Part shown: in pieces, positions 25,766 to 37,666 of the stretch
Layout of the letters: each line of letters opens with the position of its first letter
How positions within the stretch are numbered: position 1 is the first letter of the stretch
Source: Crambe crambe
Taxonomy: Eukaryota; Porifera; Demospongiae; Poecilosclerida; Crambeidae
Reading direction: 5' to 3'
Assembly (NCBI GenBank): GCA_963924555.1
Contig: OZ004592.1
Coordinates: 4,340,001 to 4,404,000, forward strand
Length of the DNA stretch: 64,000 nucleotides
Position numbers and translations under genes: made by a program
The notes under the pieces: generated by a model
What the model was told of the DNA's origin: nothing
Database searches by the model: none
Seen by the model: the letters and a program-made list of their open reading frames with translations, nothing else

Positions 25766-27584
25766 CTATAAGAATACAATGCTATAGTGTACTATATAAA
25801 TGGCTCACTTTCATATTGTTGTGGTAGAACTGTATGCACAAGGCAATTGAAAACTACCAAAGAGATGATAATCCAACCTTCCATGAGTAGTATCACAAAG
25901 AATTTGGACTGGGGAAAAAAGTGGACCCCCTTGACAAAAAATGATGCGCGCATGATATGCATAGCTCTGGTTGGTGGGCCCTATCACAGCGGGCCCTATC
26001 ACAGCTATGTTCAATGTATAAAGGGAGTTCTTTTCTTCAAGGAGGATGAGTGGGGCATAAGATTTGATTTTTCATAGGTGCTTATTATACTTGTAGCTAA
26101 TTATGGCTTTACTACCAGATGCCAGATTTTTGGCCTGTGTAAAAGATACTCCTGAAGAAGTCATCTTATGGACTGTATAAAAACTATAGCTACATCATTC
26201 CCATGCACCAAGTGTGGAATACTGTATTGACAGACTCAAAACTCTGTTCTGTGTAGTTAAATCTGTACTGTGTCATCTGCTTGCGGTTTTTCTTGAATGT
26301 ATTTAGCTTCTGATTTGTTAGTCTCTGTCATTTTATAGTCTCTTATTTTTGTCTTGGGTGCAATAGTCTATTAGCTACAATTATTACTTGCTAGCTACAT
26401 TACATAAAAAGCAAAAAAAGAAATGTGATCGCTATTTTGTTCCCTGAAGAGTGTGTTAGAACATACCTGATATAAAGTGGTCTTGTCCTAGCTAGCTACA
26501 AGTTTTTATTTATAGCATGCAGTTATAGCTAGGTAGCTACAAAAGGGAGAAAATAACTTAGCTAACAAACTTTTCTATTACTGCATTAACCTTCCTTAAT
26601 AGATGTATGACTATTGGGAGGAGGAGAGCGGGGTAGCTAATCCATGCACTTTTCCTGCTGAGATTTTCAAAATCAGGTTCACTTTTTTCCCGGACCTGCC
26701 AAGATTTGGCAGTGAAACTGGATTGGGTCCACTTTTTTCCCTTGACCTGTCGAGCTCATGGCAGTGAAACTGGACCAGGTCCACTTCAGATAATTCACTA
26801 TATTGGGAGGAGGGTGGGGTAATCCATGCAGCCAAGATTTTCAAGACCAGGTCTACTTTTCTCTTGCCAAAAATGGACCTGCCGAGATATTGGCAGTGAA
26901 ACTCTAGACAGGATTTATCCCTTAGCTACCAAAAGTGGACCTGTCGACCAGATCATAGATATACCAGATCTATATCTTGACAAAATTGGACCAGGTTCAC
27001 TTTGGGCAAGGAAGGTCCACTTTTGGCCCCTATGGTCCATTTTTTCTGCCAACATTGGACTGGGGGCATGACAGGACTCATTCTGAGTCAGTAGAGCACA
27101 CCACTATCTACAAGCATTGCTGGAGCTAGTGCATCTGCATGTGTGTCGCTATAGCTACTTGTATACCTGTGATGTATGTAGTTAGACTAGCTAATACGAC
27201 ATATATAACTAATTATGTAGCTATATAGGCACTGTTTTGGACATCACAATCACACGTGCATAATTCCCTAGCTATAGCTAGCAGTGCTAGCTATATAGTG
27301 CACGATTTAATTGGTCTAGTGTTCATTATTAGCTCAGAATACATTAGCTAGTAGCTATACCTTTCCTGCAGAACAAAACAATACATACTAATAGCGATTC
27401 CGGAAGCCATACATTTCCTGAAACTTTGGCCGGCCAGCGCAGCCTGATGGTTATAGAAGCGCTTGATGTTTAGGTATCACTAGCTAGCTTATAACAAGGC
27501 CTACCTGCTGGTGTAGGTTAACCAAGGAACAGGTGAAGCACATAGATGTTATACAGATTTACCGTTTTCCCCATATAAATCTCC
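25766..27584. other. No gene recognised; degenerate tandem repeats
   Basis: A degenerate repeat of about 60-75 bp occupies 26,640-27,065. Its recognisable parts are GACCTGCCGAGAT, TTGGCAGTGAAACTGGACCA and GGTCCACTTTT. The rest is AT-rich with many TAGCTA runs. A short minus-strand start (MASGIAISMYCFVLQE, about 27,401-27,350) ends at a possible donor but cannot be tied to any exon. Confidence 0.5.
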
Positions 27585-27722
27585 ATAGAACCTTAGATAA
27601 TTAGACTACGTACACAGGATTGGAAACAATTATTCGCGCGCGGACCATGCGCGTTGCGCCAAATTATTGCAGCTGTTTACAGTGTGGTTTGTTTCTCTAG
27701 CTAAGTGTGTGGCTTATTATTG

Positions 27723-28640
27723 CTGGGGAAAATCCTCTCTCAACTGAAGGACGAACTAATTTACAAGGTAAAATTGTGTTATCATTGCCTAGCCAGTGCT
27801 AAGAGACCTGCTACGATCTAGCTAATAAAAGCTGCTAATTTACAGTGCTAGAGACCTAGCTAGCTAGCTATTAGCTATACTGAAGCTTATATGACCACTT
27901 CATTGTTAATTGCTTTAACTATAGATCCTCAAGTTTCGCAATAAATTGTGAAAACTAAGATGATCTCTCATCCACACAATATTGCTGCTCAAGAAGTTGC
28001 TACTCTTGAATGGTGCACAAATCCTTCAAGCTATGAAATGTTGAATTGCTATGAAATGTTGAATTGCTTTGAAGCACACCTAATAAAATTACTTGAATGT
28101 TGTATTGACCCTTATCCCTTAGAGAAAATACAATGGGCAGTACCATAAAATTAGAATCACCACAGAGTTTCAGAAAATCTGGAAAGATTTTTTTTTGTCA
28201 AGCTGGTATAGCAATGGACCCTTCACCCCTCCTGTACTAGAAAATTACAGATGTGTTATTTTGAACAAGTAATTCTTAGTAACTGCCCTATTTCAGTGAC
28301 CTCAGCTCCACCTCCCAGTATAATCATGAGTGTGTAATTACTTACAAAGAGAGTAATGCATTGCTGTATGCAGCAGGGTACATCCCAAGGGCTCTGCACA
28401 AGAGATTAAAAAGTTCCTCTCACCCTTTGAAAGAAGATTGTGATTTGTTACTATGATGACGATGAAGAATCAGAGGATTGGATAGACTTGGTTGACAGGG
28501 GAGATTACTCCACATTTCAAACTCCATGTATAGTTTCATGGTGGAGATGGAGAAAGAAGTTCAGAATCATTTGATAAAGCCCATTGATAACATTAAGTTA
28601 AAGAAGGAATGTAAAAAAATAGTGAAATTAGATGTAAATG
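27723..28640 (+). pseudogene. Decayed copy of the P-like companion gene
   Basis: Same order as the gene at 30,401-31,597: remnant of the first exon (GGGGAAAATCCTCTCTCAAC, its ATG lost in a small deletion), then EVATLEWCTNPSSYEMLNC and fragments of IMWGQYHK and DWIDLVDRG. Several frameshifts, deletions and a short internal duplication (TATGAAATGTTGAATTGC) break it. Confidence 0.8.
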
Positions 28641-29726
28641 GTCTGCTTAATTTTGATGAAATTAATGTTCATGCAGCTAAAAGAAACTGTAACCTTCCTG
28701 AGGGTTTACATATGGTCCTGTTACGATCATTTATTAACCTTATAAATCATTCGTCTGGGTGTCGACAAAATTTGCAATCATCCAGTAGGGTCAGAAGATG
28801 TATCACATCTAATGGTGATGACATAAGTGTTGGTGCATTGGCAGTGGCTTTAATTTTCATGTGATTAACCTCTACATCTCTAATATTTAGGAACCATTTA
28901 AATCTTCCATTATGGTAACACTAAAGAGTGAACAAACTGCTGTGGAATTTGGGTGAGTTTCACCAAGGTGTGGTTGGGCTCTTTCAATTTGATGGAAGTA
29001 TATAGCTACACTGTCTGTCCAGGATGACTGAAAGATCACTGAAGCAGGACTTGAAGATACTGGCACAGGAATAGATGGCACCTTGAGAATGTTCTTACTT
29101 CCATGTTTTTGACACACAGTTTGCTTTTTTTTCCTCCTTGGCATAGCTAACAATTGTATAGTAATAAATTAATGTGGATGAGTTAGCACGTACACTAGCA
29201 TAATACTGGTAACATGCAGCTTATGGGATTGATGCTATTCCAAACTGCAGCACTAACTCTATCAGTTGGCAAAATTTCATTGCTCATGGAATAGTGCCTT
29301 TTGTGTGAAAGAAAGCAAAAATATACACCTCCAAACACAGAAAACCCCAGAAAGCATCAAAGATTCAGGACAAAAACTTATATTGTGCACACCATTCCGT
29401 ATGGCAAGCATCACTCCACAACATGAACTTCATTAAAAGGACACAGGAATTATGCCTTTGCAATGAAAGAAGGAAAAAACTTTATCCGTTGCTAGGGTGA
29501 TAAAAATCTCCATGGAAAACTGTTTTATGAGCAAACTAACTATACTTAAGAAATACATTTCACATCCCTGGAACATACTCTGTAAAGTAGCCCTTTATTT
29601 GATGCTAAAACTCACCAGTTTATTCTCCTTTCATGAAAAGTATACTCGAGAAACAAGGAATAAATTTCCAATTTTCCTTCGCGCATAGCAACACGGATCG
29701 TCCGCGACGATTTGTATTAGCATAAT

Positions 29727-30199
29727 TTTTTTTTTTTTTCACAAAGTTCAAAGTTTAATCAAAGTCAAAATGAAATGTTTGAAGGGGGAAGCAAAGGATA
29801 CATGTAAGAGTGAAATAGTCAGTTATTCAGCAAAGGGTCCCTCTTCTGTATGAGGGGACAGTTGTGATTCAGCTATTGCTCGGTCGATAGGTGGTGACTT
29901 TACAGCTTTACCTGAAGAGGAGCGTGATCCACGAATTGCTTGAATTGTTGATCGTAAAAGTGAGAATGAAAGCGTGCAGCGGAGCCAACACATTGTGAGG
30001 CTATAGGCTTGATTCCATTTATCTGCTAATAGGGAGGCTAGACGTTTGTAAGTTGAGGTTGCACTGCGTCCTAGGCCACCTGTGCAGGACATCACGATTG
30101 GCGAAAAGGAGGCATGCTCTATTTCCAAAATTCTTTGCTTGTATTCTCTCTTTTTCTCGTTCTCGTGTCTACGGTAGCATGTTGTGAGGTTGCTATGTC
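29727..30199 (-). mobile_element. 5'-truncated LINE insertion
   Basis: Flanked by the 13-bp direct repeat GTATTAGCATAAT (29,714-29,726 and 30,200-30,212), with a poly(T) stretch at the left, that is, a poly(A) tail on the minus strand. The minus-strand frame reads KQRILEIEHASFSPIVMSCT then TGGLGRSATSTYKRLASLLA and WLRCTLSFSLLRST, which I recognise as the end of a non-LTR retrotransposon polyprotein common in sponges and cnidarians. The sister element at 35,132-35,150 has the empty site. Confidence 0.85.
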
Positions 30200-30400
30200 G
30201 TATTAGCATAATGGGCGCACGTGAGCTATTTCCAATCCTGTGTACGTAGTCTAATTATCTAAGATAGAACCTTAGATAATTAGACTACGTACACAGGATT
30301 GGAAACAATTATTCGCGCGCGGACCATGCGCGTTGCGCCAAATTATTGCAGCTGTTTACAGTGGTTTGTTTCTCTAAGTGTGTGGCTTGTTATTGCTTGT

Positions 30401-31597
30401 ATGGCTGGGGAAAATCCTCTCTCAACTGAAGGAGGAACTAATTTACAAGGTAAAAATTGTGTTGTTATTGGCTAGCCAGTGCTAAGAGACCTAGCTATGA
30501 TCTAGTTAGCTCTATCAGCTAGCTGGCCAATAAAAGCTGCTAATTTACAGTGCTAGCGACCTAGCTAGCTAGCTATTAACTATACTGAAGCTTATATGAC
30601 CACTTCATTGAGCTTAATTGCTTTAACTATAGATCCTAGTGGAATTATTGTCCAAGTTTTGCAACAAATTGTGAAGACTAAGATGTTCTCTCGTCCACAC
30701 AATATTGCTGCTCGAGAAGTTGCTACAGCAGCTCTTGAGTGGTGCACAAATCCTTCAAGCCATGAAATGTTGAATTGCTTTGAAGCACACCTAATAAAAT
30801 TACTTGAATGTTGTATTGACCCTCGTCCCTTAGAGAAAATACAACGAATTATGTGGGGGCAGTACCATAAAATTAGAACCACCACAGAGTTTCGGAAAAT
30901 CTGGAAAGATTTTTTTGGTCAAGCTGGTATAGCAATGGACCCTTCACCCCTCCTGTACCAGAAAATTACAGATGTGTTATTTGAACGAGTAATTCTTAAT
31001 AACTGCCCTATTTCAAGTGACCTCAGCTCCACCTCCCAGCATGATCATGAGCATGTAATTACTTACAAAGAGAGTAATGCATTGCGGTATGCAGCAGGAT
31101 ACATCCCAAGGGCTCTGCATAAGAGATTAAAACATTCATCTCACCCTTTAAAAGAAGAATTAATATGTTGTATCGATGATTTGTTAGAAAATGACTATGA
31201 TGATGATGAAGAATCAGAGGATTGGATAGACTTGGTTGACAGGGGAGGATTAGTCCACATTTCAAACTCCATGTATAGTTTCATGGTAGAGATGGAGAAA
31301 GAAGTTCAAAATCATTTGATAAAGCCCATTGATAACATCAAGAAAAGTATTAAAGAAGGAATGTACAAAAATAGTGAAATCAGATGTAGATGGTCTGAGA
31401 TTTCTGAGGATTGGGATGAAGAGGAGAGCAAAGTGCTATTTGAAATGATAGTGGACCTTTGGATCACCATACGAGGCTTTGCCTTTGCTAGCTCATGGGT
31501 GGAAAAGTATAAAATGGCAAGTAAGAAATCAACGCAGAAAACCAAGGGCATAAGGAAGAAGTTGTGTGCTACTAAGGCTACAAAAGACCCTCAATAA
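30401..31597 (+). CDS. Companion protein of the P-like transposon, unknown function
   Basis: Two exons, 30401-30449 and 30633-31597, 337 residues plus stop. The first ATG (MAGENPLSTEGGTNLQ) ends at donor CAAG|GTAAAA; acceptor ACTATAG joins in phase 1. An ATG inside the intron also opens the long frame but would ignore these good sites. The protein is acidic in the middle (DDDEESEDWIDLVDRGGL), ends in a Lys-rich tail, and has no membrane helix or signal peptide. Blocks kept in the divergent copy at 52.7 kb are MWG..H..R, ITYKESNALRYAAGYIP and WIDLVDRGGLVHI. I do not recognise a domain. Position facing the transposase and conservation across copies suggest a role in transposition, for example DNA binding or regulation; this is inference. 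Confidence 0.8.
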
Positions 31598-31654
31598 AAT
31601 TATCATGAATAATTATGTACGTAGCTATTATAATATAAAGCTTCTGAATGAATG

Positions 31655-34563
31655 TCACTTTGAGACTGAGGATAATTTTTTCCTCTGCAATTTTCGGCGT
31701 TTTTTCAGTTGCATGTTTTCACTCCCACTCTCTTCAGTTTCTTGGGGTCTCTTTCTACAGTTTCCATTTGTAGGTGGTCTACAGAAAGAATTCACAACTC
31801 TGAGGGCTTGCGTGTTCTTGCAAAACTCTTTCACATTTGGATTTTCATGTGTTCCTCCTCGCTGACGCTGGCAGCCAAAAAAACGTTCCAAAGGGTCTTG
31901 GCAAAGTCGCTGACTAAGGAACGACTTCACTCCATGGAGAGAGAAGAGGTAGGGTACAAATTCAATGAAAGATTTAACTGTTAAAGATATATAATTAATA
32001 ACTGCCGTAAGTATTTGCTCAAGCTATAATGTACAATGTGACTACATGTATGGGTGCTATACCTGTAATACGGAGGCCAAGCAAAGTTTCTGCACTAAGG
32101 AGCATCTTTTTTTTCTGGCCTTTTTTGAAACCATTTCTTGCCTTCACACTTTGTTCCCATTCATCCAAATAGACAAGAAATTCATTTTGTAGCCACTATA
32201 GTACTAAATCAATATGTAGCTACAACTTGTATAATTATTCTTACTTTTAATCGAAAGTCCTTTGAACTTCGATAAGGTGACTGAAAAGCTTTACGGGCAT
32301 ACATTCCTGCTGTATAGTTGGCTACATTGAGGCTATCAAAAAATTTGTCCATCATGCCCACGAATTTTGCAGTTTCAGATGCCTCTGCTCCCCCAGTCAA
32401 AAGAAGAGCTTTTGAGACAGAATCACTGAGAACCTATCATTATTCATCACACAGTAATTATAGATACAACTATAATTATTTAATTATTACTTGTGCTGCC
32501 AAGTCTACTCGCATTTTTGAGAAGGAAGTAAGATGTAGATGTTCGTACTTCAACTTGGGAAGCATTCTAGTACACACTCCATCACCTTGATCCCTTACAT
32601 ACAAGTTGTACAAATGGGTCCAAGATATGGATTTTCCATTTTTCTGCATAGAGATTATATAATTATAGCTAATAATAATCTGCAGCATGGTCATTTACCC
32701 ACAGGGTTCTTTTATTTGATGACCAACAGTTCCTTGTGGTTTTGAGTAAGTGTGGAGGATCTGATATAAAGAACAAATCCCTATTATCAGCAGCATAGGG
32801 ATTTTTCACTTTATACATGATATCAACTTGATCCATGTCATGAAGTTTAATGAAACGACGATTCACTGTCGCTCCATCAAACGTGCACACAAGTACCTAT
32901 TGTATATTATTAGCAATGAGCAATGTCATATGTAATTATAGCTACAGTGTACCTTCAAGCCAACAAGTTCAATGCGGCTAACTGCTTCCCAGAATGGTGA
33001 GTAAAGTGAGTTTCCTGTCAGACTGGCACAAGGAAACTGTGCATATGGGAACTGCAGTTTAGTGAAGATTCCCCTCACCATCATCACGAGCATGGAATTT
33101 GCAAGTGGCTCCAAACTGGTGCTTTGCTCCAAGGATCTCTCAAATACTTGAAGATGCTGGTTGATGCTGCCAAGGTTAGTGAAACCAACCAGCTCACCAG
33201 TGTGTTTGTCATAGACCAAGTCCTCTTTGATGTGCATTTCATCCAGAATTAGCACCACACACTTTTGCCAATCCTCAGAAGTTTGGGCACATGCAGCTAT
33301 AATAATGATTATACGTAATTACAATTTGCTAGCTTATCATTATGTGCACCTATTATCGGCTATACACATACGCACATGCAGCTTCCATTAGCTCTTCATC
33401 CACCTCATCAGAAAAACCTGTGGTAGTTTTGATGTAATAGGTGTAGTCCCTGAGAGTTCTTTGGGATGGGAGTGCAACAACACCAGATTCTCGTAAGAGA
33501 TTGTATGCCCCAGAAGATTTGTGACGCAGGTAGATGCACCACCGTATCATTAGTGGATGCCAACGCATACCATTTCGATTCCTTTTTGCAGCCTGAAGCT
33601 GCTGATTCCAAAAGGTATGAAGAAATGATCCACAGGGATGTTTTGATATAACTTGATCATGATGCTCTTGGACAATGCTTATGATATCCCCTGTCATATG
33701 CTGGTCCAAATCTACTCCTGATTCTCTTGTTATTCTGTCAATCTTCTTCTTCAATCTGGCAATGCATTTCTTGGTGGCTCTATTTCTTTTATACAGTTCT
33801 TTCATCCTTTTGTTTTTGGCAGGACCTTTTAAGTAGCGATAGTTGATGTGACTGCTAGGATCGAGTTGTTGATGAGAATTTTTTTTAGCCCGGCTATCTA
33901 ATGCCCGGAGAACTTTCCTGTAGTGTTTACAGGCAGTGCAAGTTTTGCCATGCAAGCTTCCTGGTAAAATGAGCTCACAGGACCTGTGTCTGATAGTTGG
34001 CATGTAGGGAGGCAACTTTTGATCTTGGTATGCTGTTATGGATGTACCTATTAGTTTTGATGAAATTAATGTTCATGCAGCTAATGAAGAAACTGTAACC
34101 TACCTGAGGGATTACATATGGTCCCATTACGATCATTTATTAATTTTATAAATTGTTTATCTGGGTGTCCTCGACAAAATTTACAATCATCCAGTAGGGT
34201 CAGAAGATGTATCACATCTAATGGTGATGACATAAGTATCGGTGCATTGGCAGTGGCCTTAATTTTCACATGATCAACCTCTACATCTCTAATAGCCAGG
34301 AACCATTTGAAATCTTCCATTATGGTAACACTAAAGAGTGAACAAACTGCTGTGGAATTTGGGCTTTTTGAGAGTTTTACCAAGGTGAGGTTGGGCTCTT
34401 TCAATCTGACCCATTTAGATGGAAGTCTGTCCAGGGTGATTGAAAGATCACTGATACTAGAAGCAGGACTTGAAGATACTGGCACAGGAATAGATGGCAC
34501 CTTGAGAATGTTCTTACTTCCATGTTTTTTGACACACAGTTTGCTTTTTTTCCTCCTTGGCAT
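31655..34563 (-). CDS. P element / THAP9-type transposase
   Basis: Multi-exon gene. Approximate exons: 34563-34098 (MPRRKKSKLCVKKHGSKNIL, basic N-terminus), 34051-33374, 33303-32953, 32895-32700, 32645-32478, 32433-32242, 32195-32060 and 31950-31655 (stop). It holds the P-type blocks in order: LLRESGVVALPSQRTLRDYT; VVLILDEMHIKEDLVYDKHT (first catalytic Asp in LDEM); FDGATVNRRFIKLHD; FISDPPHLLKTTRNCW (second catalytic Asp); EASETAKFVGMMDKFFDSLN; and the C-terminal CQDPLERFFGCQRQRGG. P/THAP9 enzymes are RNase H-fold DDE transposases that cut and paste the element, using GTP in Drosophila. A THAP zinc finger (CxxC...AVPF type) is not obvious at the N-terminus. Short introns (about 45-60 bp) match the host. 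Exon ends near 33,374 are the least certain. Confidence 0.85.
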
Positions 34564-35564
34564 AGCTGTAACTATTGTATAGTAATAAATTAATGTGGAT
34601 AAGTTAGCATGTACATTAGCTATAATTTTGGTCACTGCAGCTTATGGGATTGATGCTATTCCAAACTGCAGCACTAACTCTATCAGTTAGCAAAATTTCA
34701 TTGCTCATGCAACAGTGCCTTTTGTGTGAAAGAAAGCAAAAATATACACCTCCAAACGCAGAAAAAGCCAGAAAGCATCAAAGATTCAGGACAAAAATTT
34801 ATGTTATGCGCACCATTCCGTATGGCAAGCATCACTCAACAACATAAACTTCATTAAAAGGACACAGGAATTATGCCTTTGCAATGAAAGAAGGAAAAAG
34901 CTTTATCCGTTGCTAGGGTGATAAAAATCTCCATGGAAAACTGTTTCATGAGCAAACTAACTATACTTAAGAAACACATTTCACATCCCTGGAACATACT
35001 CTATAAAGTAGCCCTTTATTCGATGCTAAAACTCACCAGTTTATTCTCCTTTCATGAAAAGTATACTCGAGAAACAAGGAATAAATTTCCAATTTTCCTT
35101 CGCGCATAGCAACACGGATCGTCCGCGACGATTTGTATTAGCATAATGGGCGCACGTGAGCTGTTTCCAATCCTGTGTACGTAGTCTAATTATCTAAGAT
35201 AGAACTAAAAATCAACGGCGCTAACTGTGAACATAACACACTGGTTCATTTGATGTTTGAGTAGTTAGTACATTTATTAAGCTGCTGCTGGATATGAGTT
35301 AAGCGTTCACGTGTTGATTGATCTTTGAGATAGAGCTAGTTATATGTGGGCAGGTCTAGCTTCCGGAATCACTAATACTAAGTGGAAAATATGATCAAAG
35401 CGCGATCTTTCCCCGAGTACCTCAGCGCTTCGCTGCCATCACGGATCTCTAAACCAATTTCGTCCTTCTCCATGCTATTAACTTAGTCTTAGAGCGCCTA
35501 ACTCTACTTCGTTTTGGACTGCGCATCAGGTCAGAAATTAGAAATTAGTCTAGCTCGCTCGCGA

Positions 35565-35626
35565 GCCAGCCCACTTATTTTTTCTACCGCCCCGCGAAAA
35601 AAATAAGTGGCCGGCTAGGCTCGCGA
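35565..35626. repeat. Short GC-rich palindrome
   Basis: CGAGCCAGCCCACTTATTTTT and its near complement meet around a 20-bp centre, flanked by GCGAAGCGAG. No gene is nearby; the 35.2-35.7 kb stretch is otherwise blank. Confidence 0.6.
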
Positions 35627-35695
35627 GGCGCGAAGCGAGCCACTCTCTGGTCATGTCAACGGGAGCTCGAGATATATAATTATAGTATATAATAT

Positions 35696-35849
35696 ATGAG
35701 GCATTTTCCACACTCATCCCTTTGAGGGGATACTGGTTGGAGCGTCTGGACTCTGACCTCAAGAACTACCGAAGCAACTCAATCAAGGAGAGTATCAGAA
35801 GGGACTTTGATGCCCTGGGAGATCACTATCTGGACTGTGGCGACCTCAA
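35696..35849 (+). pseudogene. GPS1: Stray copy of CSN1 exon 3 joined to inverted intron sequence
   Basis: 35,737-35,849 copies CSN1 exon 3 (113 bp) from its first to its last base, with one visible change (AGGGGC to AGGGAC, Gly to Asp). The left 37 bp (35,696-35,732) are the reverse complement of intron 3 (19,224-19,260). No acceptor precedes and no donor follows, so it cannot act as an exon. Confidence 0.9.
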
Positions 35850-35932
35850 AACTTCACATTATCAACATTGCTTCGCTCGCCCAACAACGCTTTACAAGCG
35901 ATTCCTAGTATACGAACGTATAAATGTCTCCA

Positions 35933-36286
35933 TGTTAACGATCTTTACCATACAATCTACGAACACGTGCAAGCAGAGTTCTTTAGCTTTCTCCTGTAGT
36001 AGCGGTAAGCCTTGATTGCAGACAGAGATGAGACTCTGCTATAAGTAGCAGCGTGTACAGGCATTATGTGGTTCAGGTGAGTATCTAGTCAGCTTTACTA
36101 TCATCGGTAATTGTACTACTACTACTGTCTCTATATTGACGATCTTTACCATGCAATCTAAGAACATGCACATGGCAAGCAGCTTTCTCCTGTAGCAGCA
36201 AGCCTTGATTGCAGACAGAAATGAGACTCGTGTACAGCCATTAAGTGGTTCAGGTGAGTATCTAGTCAGCTTTAACTATCATCTGT
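35933..36286. repeat. Tandem duplication, about 170-bp unit x 2
   Basis: ACGATCTTTACCATACAATC...GTGGTTCAGGTGAGTATCTA occurs at about 35,939-36,105 and again at 36,138-36,275, the second with small deletions. Both keep a donor-like CAG|GTGAGT. No reading frame is supported. 36,287-36,598 holds nothing recognised. Confidence 0.75.
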
Positions 36287-36598
36287 ATTAAATAGATGAC
36301 AAAAAGCATTTAGGTCATAATCAACTGCTTGTATTATGGAAATGTTTCCTATCTTTTATCAGGTTATGGCCTTCCAGCTTCAATAATCTGTGACTTGGGA
36401 CAGTAGTGAGAGAGTAGAGTTGTGGTTCCTGACCTTTCACCTGTTAACTTGCTACAAAATAATATTTTTAATGATCAAAATAATTATTGCCTTGACAGCT
36501 TCTCTCAGTAACACATCTGTAATGTAAAAAAATACAGTACATTGTAAATATGAATAAGACTTATTGAAAAAAAAATTAGCTAGCTGTCTAAATTACTA

Positions 36599-36945
36599 CC
36601 TGGACTGTTGGCCTGTGAACTGCATGACACTAGTCAAACCTCATCTTGTTACCATTACAGTGATATGTTACAATTCCAAGGTATTGCATCATTTTTACTT
36701 CCACCTAGCTAGTAGCACAATACTGTAGTAGTTTCAGGAGTGAAATTTTCATATATAGTTGCCGTGGTTGGTAGCACAATACTGTAGCAGCTTCAGGAGT
36801 GAAATTTTCATATAGCTGTATAGTCCAGCTCTAGCTGCATCCAGATTCACATACCTCCAATACTCCACCCTTCTTTCAGTGGAATTTGTATTAGCTATCT
36901 GTCAGCTTCACTTCATTACCAGCACAAGTTGGATCTGAGGTAAAA
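36599..36945 (-). pseudogene. Decayed copy of two SRCR exons
   Basis: Aligns with the second SRCR domain at 38,017-38,387 (shared CAGGAGTGAAATTTTCATA-type stretch and TCTGTCAGCTTCACTT), with a small internal duplication (36,705-36,745 repeated at 36,763-36,803) and frame breaks. Lies downstream of the stop of the SRCR-TM gene. Confidence 0.75.
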
Positions 36946-37666
36946 ACGACCCAGTTGTAGCTAAATGGCAGCACTCAGAGAATCTATAACTACATATAGC
37001 AGCATCTGGTTTATAGATCAGACAGAGCAAAGCTTTTAGTAGGAAAATTTATGCCCTTATGCCCATACATTGGCCCAATCACCTGTAACAGTTACTGATC
37101 TTTTATACACACTACACAATCAGTTAGCTACATTGATCGTTCGATGATTCACAAAGTTAGGGACAGTTAGCATGTAAGGAGAGAACTTTTAATACTATAG
37201 TGGATTCTTCTCAGTCAGGACTATCATCTCTATATCATTAGTAACAACTTCTTCGTGCTCTGAGTCACTACTCTCATCAATAGTAGTTGTTTTCTCTCTT
37301 ATGACTAACCTATAGGATTAGAGTGGAGAAAGTATAACAAAAGATACATGGTGAGGAAGTGAATCTCTGCTCAGAAATGAAGGATTAAAATCATGCTATC
37401 ACATAGCCTTGTACCCAGGCTCTAATTTTCTGGGATGAGGCAGCTCATACAGTGTTGGATACAGCTATATACGTAACTAGCTTTTAACTTTAAGGTGATA
37501 CATAAATCGTATAGCTATCTACCATGGCTCATAATTAAAAGAGCCACAGCTATGGGAAGGAATAATGCCCATGGGTTACTTCAAAGAGCATGATCAAAAT
37601 ATTTCAAAATGCTGCTAGGGATCATTATTTTATGTGTGCATGTAGTTCTGTACGTATGTGGCTAAT

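Larger units (their letters stand above)
27592..30263. mobile_element. P-like DNA transposon, internally deleted copy
   Basis: Ends CTTAGATAATTAGACTACGT...AGGATTGGAAACA and its complement, identical in kind to the intact copy that follows. The left part matches that copy up to about 31,398 and then jumps to about 34,053, so about 2.65 kb with nearly all of the transposase is missing. A LINE fragment (29,727-30,199) is inserted near the right end. ATAGAAC flanks both sides (27,585-27,591 and 30,264-30,270). Non-autonomous. Confidence 0.85.
30271..35198. mobile_element. P-like DNA transposon, apparently complete (4.93 kb)
   Basis: Terminal inverted repeats of about 37 bp (CTTAGATAATTAGACTACGT at the left; its complement at 35,162-35,198) and ATAGAAC on both sides (30,264-30,270; 35,199-35,205). 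Two converging genes are inside: a companion protein on plus (30,401-31,597) and the transposase on minus (34,563-31,655), their stops 58 bp apart. All splice sites examined are usable, so the copy may still be active. Confidence 0.88.

Noticed and set aside
27345..27401. Signal-peptide exon (MASGIAISMYCFVLQE) of the Ig-like gene at 25.5 kb
   Set aside because: Its donor phase (2) does not fit the phase-1 Ig acceptor, and hydrophobicity is weak.
29823..30209. 128-codon minus-strand frame as a host gene
   Set aside because: It lies wholly inside a target-duplicated insertion with a poly(A) tail and matches the end of a LINE polyprotein.
30596..30632. ATG at 30,596 as the start of the companion protein
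   Set aside because: It lies in a clear intron; the GTAAAA donor at 30,450 and ACTATAG acceptor at 30,632 give a better-supported start at 30,401.
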